10,926 nucleotides of DNA. Origin: Clostridia bacterium (GTDB taxonomy: Bacteria > Bacillota > Clostridia > Clostridiales > Clostridiaceae). A model generated the notes under the pieces. It searched no databases. It saw only the letters and a program-made list of their open reading frames with translations, and was not told where the DNA came from. Of this stretch, positions 6,500 to 10,926 are shown in pieces. Location: NCBI GenBank assembly GCA_009930125.1, contig RZYZ01000056.1:1-10926 (forward strand), given 5' to 3'. The translations under genes were made by a program, and so were the position numbers. The number at the start of each line of letters is the position of its first letter. The stretch's first letter is position 1.

Positions 6500-6579
6500 A
6501 CTCTAAGTGACCAGATATTGAACACTGGAAGAATATTATGGAAAGGTTTGCTGAACAGCTTCATAACTTTTTCATAATC

Positions 6580-6628
6580 AAAAAAAAAAAGAGCGTTCCG
6601 CCCTTCGTAAAAAGAAGGCTGAACGCTC
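6580..6628 (-). terminator. Intrinsic terminator of the HAD phosphatase gene
   Basis: On the minus strand, GAGCGTTC (plus-strand 6621-6628) pairs with GAACGCTC (6591-6598), with an inner CCTTC/GAAGG extension and a run of 11 T residues (plus-strand A run 6580-6590). It begins 10 bases after the stop codon of the HAD gene. This is a textbook rho-independent terminator. Confidence 0.93.
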
Positions 6629-6638
6629 TCTGTCCCAA

Positions 6639-7466
6639 TTATTTCTTAGCACGCTTCTCCAGCTCACCGCTGAGGATAGCCTCAATGATCCACGCGATGC
6701 CGTCCTCATCATTGGAGACCGCAATTCCGTCTGCCGCTTCCTTGATTTCATCCGGTGCATTGCCCATGGCAATGCCATAGTCAGCTGCCTTGATCATCTC
6801 CAGATCATTATAGAAGTCTCCTGCTGCAATAATGCGGTGGTCCTCTCCATGAATCTCTTTCAGTTTCTTCAGCATGGATGCTTTGGAAACACCTGTAGGA
6901 AGAATTTCAAGATAGATGTCGGCGGAATAGACCCACCTCATCTCGCCTTCCAGCTCTTTTTCCAGTCTCTTTTCGATTTCTTTGAGCGCACTGTTCTCCC
7001 CTGCCAGAAGAACCTTGATCCAAGGCTCCTTAAGCGCTTCCTCCAGCTGGGAAAACACAGCCGGCTGATGATCAGAAAGAATCTTCTCGTCCGCATGCAC
7101 TTCCTCTGAAACCAGATGACAGGTATCCGGCGTATAGATGTGAATCATAATGCCCGGATAGGCTTTCTGAATCCATCTGATGGCTTCCGAAAGCTTTGTC
7201 ACGGGCAGTGCCTCTTTTCTCAGGACTTCCTTTTCAGTGAAGTCATAGAGCATGGAGCCATTATAGAGAATGGAGGGGGCATTGATCTCAACCCCTTCTA
7301 TGAAGTTCAGCACATTGATATGTCCTCTGCCCGTAGCTATGCCGAAATGGCCTCCTGCTTCAATGAAGCTTCGGATGGCCTCCCTGTTCCTTACCGATAC
7401 TTTCCCGTCACTGGACAGAAGCGTTCCGTCCACATCGCTTAAAAGTGTTATTTTTCTGATATTCAA
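6639..7466 (-). CDS. Cof-type HAD-IIB family phosphatase
   Basis: This cytoplasmic Mg-dependent phosphatase belongs to the Cof/YkrA group, which dephosphorylates sugar phosphates, flavin mononucleotide or pyridoxal phosphate; its own substrate is unknown. The four HAD motifs are intact. Motif I is DVDGT (11-15, nucleophile Asp11 and acid/base Asp13), motif II has Thr45 in IATGRG, motif III has Lys195 in TGVSKASM, and motif IV is GDFYND (216-221). The IIB cap lies between motifs II and III (about 80-190). With the TTG start chosen here the protein is 275 residues, close to family length, and begins five residues before the first strand, as homologs do. The TTG has AGGA-containing sites 10 bases upstream. 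The frame also allows ATG at 7505 or GTG at 7508, but these have poor ribosome sites. A perfect -10 TATAAT lies on the minus strand at 7560-7565 without a convincing -35 box, so the gene may have its own promoter after the ptsG terminator. Confidence 0.9.
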   Translation of the reverse strand: MNIRKITLLSDVDGTLLSSDGKVSVRNREAIRSFIEAGGHFGIATGRGHINVLNFIEGVEINAPSILYNGSMLYDFTEKEVLRKEALPVTKLSEAIRWIQKAYPGIMIHIYTPDTCHLVSEEVHADEKILSDHQPAVFSQLEEALKEPWIKVLLAGENSALKEIEKRLEKELEGEMRWVYSADIYLEILPTGVSKASMLKKLKEIHGEDHRIIAAGDFYNDLEMIKAADYGIAMGNAPDEIKEAADGIAVSNDEDGIAWIIEAILSGELEKRAKK

Positions 7467-7476
7467 TCTGATCCAT

Positions 7477-7487
7477 TCCTTTCCTTT
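7477..7487 (-). promoter_or_regulatory. Ribosome binding site favouring the TTG start of the HAD gene
   Basis: The minus strand reads AAAGGAAAGGA, ending 10 bases before TTG at 7466. The upstream ATG/GTG candidates at 7505-7508 have only a weak AGAAG directly beside them. This purine-rich site therefore decides the start. Confidence 0.5.
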
Positions 7488-7590
7488 ACTTTCAGAAGCA
7501 TTCATCACTTCTAAGTTTCAATTTTATTTTCATGGGTGCTGCACCTTATCGTTCATACCATTATACTCCTAATCTGCTTCCTTCCCATAG

Positions 7591-7629
7591 AAAAATCAGG
7601 CCGCCGCCTTCTACGGCAGCGACCTGATT
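7591..7629 (-). terminator. Intrinsic terminator of ptsG
   Basis: On the minus strand, AATCAGGTCGCTGCC (plus-strand 7615-7629) pairs with GGCGGCGGCCTGATT (7594-7608), a 15-bp stem including two G-U pairs, a 6-base loop, and then TTTTTC. It lies 20 bases after the ptsG stop. It separates ptsG from the HAD gene downstream. Confidence 0.93.
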
Positions 7630-7649
7630 CATTAGAAATATGAACTTAT

Positions 7650-9638
7650 CTATCTTACAATCAGCACATCATCGGAAGGCGTCACATCACCGGAGGCGAT
7701 GATCTTCATTTCCTTCACCATGTCCATATTGGTCACGACCACTTCCGTGATGCTGGACTTGGCTTCTTTTCTGACCAGCTCCAGGTCGAACTTCATGAGC
7801 GGTGTTCCATTTTCCACCTTCTGTCCGATTTCAGCCAGTCTTGTGAATCCTCTGCCTTCCATCTTCACGGTGTCGATTCCAATATGCACCAGCACTTCAA
7901 GGCCTGAGTCTGTAATGATGGCAAGCGCATGATTGGTTTCGAAGATATGAGCGATTTCACCAGCCACAGGAGAAACCACATACCCTTCCTGAGGATCTAC
8001 AGCAAATCCGTCTCCGATCATCTTTTCAGCGAAGAGGGCATCCGGTACTTCCTTAAGATCCAGAAGCTTTCCCTTCATCGGAGAGGTCATGATGGTTTCC
8101 TTCCCTGTTTTCTCCACTGCTGTCTCACTGGCTTTGGCAGACTCCACCACCGTGACTTCCGCAGGATTTTCCATGATGGCCTTGATTTCATCTTTCAGGC
8201 CTTCCGCAGCTGTTCCGAAGATGACCTGTATTCCGGTGCTGCCCACTTCCATGACTCCTGGTGAACCCAGATCCTTCAGTCTCTTCTTATCCACTTTCTT
8301 CGTGTCGTAGACTTCAAGTCTCAGTCTTGTGATGCAGGCATCAATGGCTTTGATGTTTTCGGTGTTTCCGAGAGCCTTCAGAACTTCCAATGCTTTCTCG
8401 GTGACAGGTACGGATGCCTTTTCGCTTTCTTCTTCATCTCTTCCTGGTGTCTTCAGGTTGAATCTCTTGATGAGATAGTAGAAGGCGAAGAAATAAGCAA
8501 GTCCGATGACGATTCCAACAGGCAGAAGTGCCCATGGATTTCCTGCATTTCCTGTGGAGATACTTACAATGTAGTCAATGAGAGAGGAGGTGAAGGTCTC
8601 TGTCAGTCTCACCTGGAAGAGATTCATCAGCATTCCGCCCACAAAGGCCAGAGAAATATGTGCCACGTACAGGATGGGCGCCACGAACATGAATGCGAAC
8701 TCGATGGGCTCTGTGATTCCTGTGATGATGGAGGTAAGCGCAGCTGTAAGCATGACACCGCCGATGGCTTTCTTGTTCTTAGGAAGCGCTCTTAAATAGA
8801 TGGCAAGGGCTGCCGCTGGCAGTCCGAAAATCTTCAGCGGATACTCTGCCGCTGTGATGGCTCCTGCTGTAGGGTCTCCCGCAAAGAATCTTGCGATTTC
8901 ACCCACATAGACCTGACCGTCTGCTGCTGTGAAGCTGCCGAACTGTGTGGTGAATGGAGTCTTGAACACATGGTGAAGTCCTGTTGGAATCAGCGCTCTG
9001 TTACCGAAAGCGTAGATTGCTCCACCCAGTCTGAATCCGAAGATTTCCGCGTCGATGGCCATCTGTCCTAAGCTGTTGATTCCATCCTGAATCGGAGGCC
9101 AGATGAATCCAAGGGCTACACCAAGAAGAATGGAAACCACCACCATGATGATGGGGACCAGTCTCTTTCCTTCGAAGAATCCGAGCACCGGATGCAGCTT
9201 GGTCTTATAGAATCTCATGTAGATCTTCGCTGCGATGATACCGATGATGATCCCACTGAACACACCCATATTGATGGGGTCTGTCAGGTTCTGGGCAATG
9301 GACATGATGTCCAGCACTTTGATCAGCACCACATAGCCAACTACGGCAGCAAGACCGGATACCGCCTCACCGGCAGTGAATCCGATGGCCACGCCAACGG
9401 CAAAGATCAGGGGCAGATTCTCAAACACGATGAGACCACCGCTGAACAGTACATCGACAAACACACTCAGTACAGGACTCTCGGCGAGAGCTTCAACACC
9501 TACAAGCTGTTCGATGATACGGGACAGTGCAACCATAAGACCTGCTGCTGGAAGCACAGATACAGGAAGCATAAGGGACTTTCCGACTTTCTGAAGGACT
9601 GCAAAGAATCCTCCGGATTTACTGGATTTTTTAGACAT
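7650..9638 (-). CDS. ptsG: PTS glucose-family transporter subunit EIICBA
   Basis: The 662-residue membrane protein imports and phosphorylates a hexose, most likely glucose, using phosphate from phospho-HPr. EIIC spans about 1-395 with multiple membrane segments, the FFAGDPTAG motif (251-259) and the GITEPIEF signature (307-314). EIIB spans about 412-490, with its phosphorylated Cys435 in DACITRLRLE. EIIA spans about 515-662, with His570 and the phosphorylated His585 in LVHIGIDTV, so all three phosphotransfer sites are intact. Order and length match PtsG of Bacillus-type bacteria. Glucose rather than N-acetylglucosamine is inferred from the adjacent glcT-type antiterminator and RAT site. The ATG at 9638 has a GGAGG site 8 bases upstream. 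The leader contains a RAT/terminator switch, and a strong terminator follows the stop. Confidence 0.93.
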   Translation of the reverse strand: MSKKSSKSGGFFAVLQKVGKSLMLPVSVLPAAGLMVALSRIIEQLVGVEALAESPVLSVFVDVLFSGGLIVFENLPLIFAVGVAIGFTAGEAVSGLAAVVGYVVLIKVLDIMSIAQNLTDPINMGVFSGIIIGIIAAKIYMRFYKTKLHPVLGFFEGKRLVPIIMVVVSILLGVALGFIWPPIQDGINSLGQMAIDAEIFGFRLGGAIYAFGNRALIPTGLHHVFKTPFTTQFGSFTAADGQVYVGEIARFFAGDPTAGAITAAEYPLKIFGLPAAALAIYLRALPKNKKAIGGVMLTAALTSIITGITEPIEFAFMFVAPILYVAHISLAFVGGMLMNLFQVRLTETFTSSLIDYIVSISTGNAGNPWALLPVGIVIGLAYFFAFYYLIKRFNLKTPGRDEEESEKASVPVTEKALEVLKALGNTENIKAIDACITRLRLEVYDTKKVDKKRLKDLGSPGVMEVGSTGIQVIFGTAAEGLKDEIKAIMENPAEVTVVESAKASETAVEKTGKETIMTSPMKGKLLDLKEVPDALFAEKMIGDGFAVDPQEGYVVSPVAGEIAHIFETNHALAIITDSGLEVLVHIGIDTVKMEGRGFTRLAEIGQKVENGTPLMKFDLELVRKEAKSSITEVVVTNMDMVKEMKIIASGDVTPSDDVLIVR

Positions 9639-9675
9639 GGATTATTCCTCCTACAATTTTTTTTGAAATCGGGCA

Positions 9676-9761
9676 ATATAAAAGGCATGAATTCATACTC
9701 AAAGAAAAGACTGCCATCCTTATAGGGGATGGAACTTGTCCTTCAGTATAAACTCATGCCT
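9676..9761 (-). terminator. Conditional terminator in the ptsG leader
   Basis: On the minus strand, AGGCATGAGTTTATACT (plus-strand 9745-9761) pairs along all 17 positions, with two G-U wobbles, with AGTATGAATTCATGCCT (9683-9699), then TTTTATAT. The large loop holds its own small CCATCC/GGATGG stem. Its 5' arm overlaps the RAT hairpin, so the two structures exclude each other. Confidence 0.85.
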
Positions 9762-9779
9762 GATCGAATCAGTTACACG
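9747..9779 (-). promoter_or_regulatory. RAT (ribonucleic antiterminator) target of the GlcT protein
   Basis: The minus strand from 9779 reads GTGTAACTGATTCGATCAGG and continues CATGAGTTTATAC. This fits the BglG/GlcT-family RAT pattern: TTACTG-like arm, short loop, CAGGCA-like arm. CTGAT/ATCAG forms the core stem and GTGTA/TATAC an outer stem. It begins directly after the glcT stop codon (9780-9782) and shares its 3' half with the terminator at 9676-9761. Protein binding should block termination and allow ptsG transcription. Confidence 0.8.
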
Positions 9780-10619
9780 TTAATGCAGTTTTGTGTGATT
9801 TAATTTGTAAAGATGAAGGGCGATGTACCCGATTTCATTTTCTGGAACTACTATACCAATATTCTTCTTCAAAATCAAGGCAATATTTTCAGAAATTTTA
9901 TACTCGAAAGGAAAATCCTTCTTCATCCTCTCCAGGAGCAGATTCTCGATGGTTTCTTCTCTGGTGCACCTTTCGATGAGGCCACGAAGATGGGATACCA
10001 GACGGACACTGTCGAAGGAATTCTCCTCCAGAGTCAGCCCCAGCTTGTCTTCGATGTAGGGAATCACCTTGTTGATGGCTTTGACATACTGAAGGGAAGA
10101 GCCTTTTCGTCCACCCATTCTGCCGCCATGGATATGAAAGGTGATAAAGCCGATTTCACTCTCCGGTACCTCGATGTCCATACGTTTCTTCAGGATCTCC
10201 ACGGCTTTCTCCGCAATGGCGTATTCCCTCTTATAGAGCATACGGGTTTCCAGCAGAAAAGGATTCACAATTTCCATGCCTTCTCTGATTCTGTTCAGAG
10301 AAAAATTGATATGGTCGATGAGTCCGAAATGGATATCCGTATGAAGCTTCTCTCCCAGCTCTTTCTCCGCCATCTGGATAATCTCTTCCGCCACTTTGAA
10401 GATCTCTTCATCGACGTTTTCCAGCAGATGCTCGTACTGCTTTCGGTTGGTCTCATCCACATGAATAAAGACATCTTCGATGAGATTAGACTCGAAGATG
10501 ATGGACCCCTTTTTCTTGTTGAATCCGATGCCTTTCCCGATGAGGATATACTCCATCTGCTCTGATGTCACAAGCACTGCATTGTTATTAAAGGTTTTCT
10601 TCACCATGTAGCTTTTCAT
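9780..10619 (-). CDS. glcT: Transcriptional antiterminator of the BglG/SacY family, GlcT-type
   Basis: This RNA-binding regulator controls PTS genes. Residues 1-60 form the co-antiterminator domain (KTFNNNAVLV at 8-17, GKGIGFNKKKG at 28-38). PRD1 spans about 65-172, with His103 (DHINFSL) and His162 (FHIHGG). PRD2 spans about 173-279, with His210 (SHLRGLIER) and His269 (ALHLYK). All four regulatory histidines that are phosphorylated by EIIB or HPr in the family are present. Length (279) is normal. In the family, EIIB phosphorylates the protein in the absence of sugar and inactivates it. The gene lies directly upstream of ptsG and its RAT site, supporting GlcT. The ATG at 10619 has a GGGAGGG site 6 bases upstream and a consensus promoter about 35 bases before it. 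Other sugar-specific members (LicT, SacY) have the same plan, so the assignment rests on context. Confidence 0.88.
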   Translation of the reverse strand: MKSYMVKKTFNNNAVLVTSEQMEYILIGKGIGFNKKKGSIIFESNLIEDVFIHVDETNRKQYEHLLENVDEEIFKVAEEIIQMAEKELGEKLHTDIHFGLIDHINFSLNRIREGMEIVNPFLLETRMLYKREYAIAEKAVEILKKRMDIEVPESEIGFITFHIHGGRMGGRKGSSLQYVKAINKVIPYIEDKLGLTLEENSFDSVRLVSHLRGLIERCTREETIENLLLERMKKDFPFEYKISENIALILKKNIGIVVPENEIGYIALHLYKLNHTKLH

Positions 10620-10653
10620 TTATATCCCTCCCTGGATAGATTCAGCATATCTG

Positions 10654-10682
10654 ATTCTATAATTACATCAGGCACTTGTCAA
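10654..10682 (-). promoter_or_regulatory. Strong sigma-A promoter of glcT
   Basis: On the minus strand, TTGACA (plus-strand 10677-10682) is a perfect -35 box, followed by 17 bases and TAGAAT (10654-10659), a five-of-six -10 box. It lies 35 bases before the glcT ATG. It may also drive ptsG by read-through, since no equally good promoter was seen between glcT and ptsG; a weak candidate (TTTACA near the glcT stop) has no good -10 box. Confidence 0.8.
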
Positions 10683-10725
10683 CATGAATTGACTTTGAGA
10701 CTCATGGCCATCGCATGAAAGTTAA

Positions 10726-10806
10726 TTGCAAAAGTAATTTCCATAGGAAAAATTATAGGAGTGGAAATTACTTAAGCAAACTGGACTATGGAAGTTACTC
10801 ATGCAA
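10726..10806. repeat. Three copies of a 20-bp element upstream of the glcT promoter
   Basis: Copy R at 10726-10746 is inverted; its complement reads CTATGGAAATTACTTTTGCA. Copy D1 at 10761-10779 reads GTGGAAATTACTTAAGCAA. Copy D2 at 10786-10806 reads CTATGGAAGTTACTCATGCA. The shared core is TGGAARTTACTnnnGCAA. The two direct copies are 27 bases apart. A weaker fourth match (ATGAAAGTTAATTGCAAAAG, 10715-10734) overlaps the inverted copy. They lie 44-124 bases upstream of the glcT -35 box. Multiple operators for a regulator are the simplest reading; no known site was recognised. Confidence 0.55.
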
Positions 10807-10846
10807 AGGGATAAGATAAGAAGGATGGATTCGGTCATAATAGGAA

Positions 10847-10879
10847 AAGATCACTTCAGCTGTTTGCCGAAGTGATCTT
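10847..10879. terminator. Bidirectional terminator hairpin
   Basis: AAGATCACTTC (10847-10857) pairs perfectly with GAAGTGATCTT (10869-10879) around an 11-base loop. The minus-strand side ends in CTTTTCCTATT and the plus-strand side in CTTATTTCT. It most likely ends the minus-strand gene that enters from the right edge, whose stop is 9 bases away. Confidence 0.8.
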
Positions 10880-10887
10880 ATTTCTAT

Positions 10888-10926
10888 CTATCCGTTTTCC
10901 TGCGGTGTTTCCAGAGGCTCCACATA
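10888..10926 (-). CDS. Partial CDS, C-terminal end of an unidentified protein
   Basis: The last 12 codons before a TAG stop (10888-10890) read YVEPLETPQENG on the minus strand, and the gene continues beyond the window. The stop lies 9 bases before the terminator hairpin, which supports a real gene end. Too little is present to identify a family. Confidence 0.45.
   Translation of the reverse strand, partial: YVEPLETPQENG

Noticed and set aside
9813..10565. 250-codon open frame on the plus strand
   Set aside because: It is entirely antisense to glcT, whose domains and catalytic histidines are intact; the frame is a shadow of its codon pattern.
10726..10806. CRISPR-like short array
   Set aside because: There are only three copies, one inverted, with unequal spacing and imperfect identity, and no cas genes are nearby.

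Overview
The window looks like chromosomal DNA of a Bacillota (Firmicutes) bacterium, probably of clostridial type. Evidence: a lipoprotein-type bacterial serpin, a GlcT/PtsG glucose phosphotransferase pair with RNA antitermination, strong AGGAGG-like ribosome binding sites, and a host composition near 50% G+C with heavy AGA and CTT/CTC codon use. The species cannot be named from the sequence alone. No rRNA, tRNA, CRISPR array or transposase gene was found.

Layout. (1) 1-1600, plus strand: a good sigma-A-type promoter and a foldable leader precede a secreted serpin gene that carries one in-frame TAA at codon 171 and is otherwise open to its natural end. A 34-residue single-membrane-segment protein follows. 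(2) 1600-5836: a clearly different, AT-richer stretch. It holds one very long minus-strand ABC transporter, an ATPase fused to an FtsX/MacB-type permease with a roughly 630-residue outside domain. It is bracketed by two related pairs of hairpins. The left pair adjoins a broken 3' end of a stress-protein gene whose intact paralog lies just right of the segment, and an 11-bp direct repeat (CCTGGATTCCC) sits at both apparent borders. I read this as a horizontally acquired block that truncated one of two tandem stress-protein copies. (3) 5837-7508, minus strand: the intact glycine-zipper general stress protein, then a Cof-type HAD phosphatase with its own terminator. (4) 7590-10690, minus strand: glcT then ptsG. 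A consensus promoter drives glcT. A RAT antiterminator hairpin starts directly after the glcT stop and overlaps a long intrinsic terminator ahead of ptsG, so GlcT can control read-through into ptsG. ptsG ends in its own terminator. (5) 10690-10926: a noncoding stretch with three copies of a 20-bp element, a bidirectional terminator, and the last 12 codons of a minus-strand gene.

The best-understood working unit is glcT-ptsG: GlcT binds the RAT RNA when glucose dephosphorylates EIIB, the terminator cannot form, and the EIICBA permease is made. The most unusual features are the ABC-transporter insertion with its duplicated borders, the one-codon lesion in the serpin, and the uncharacterised triple repeat upstream of the glcT promoter.
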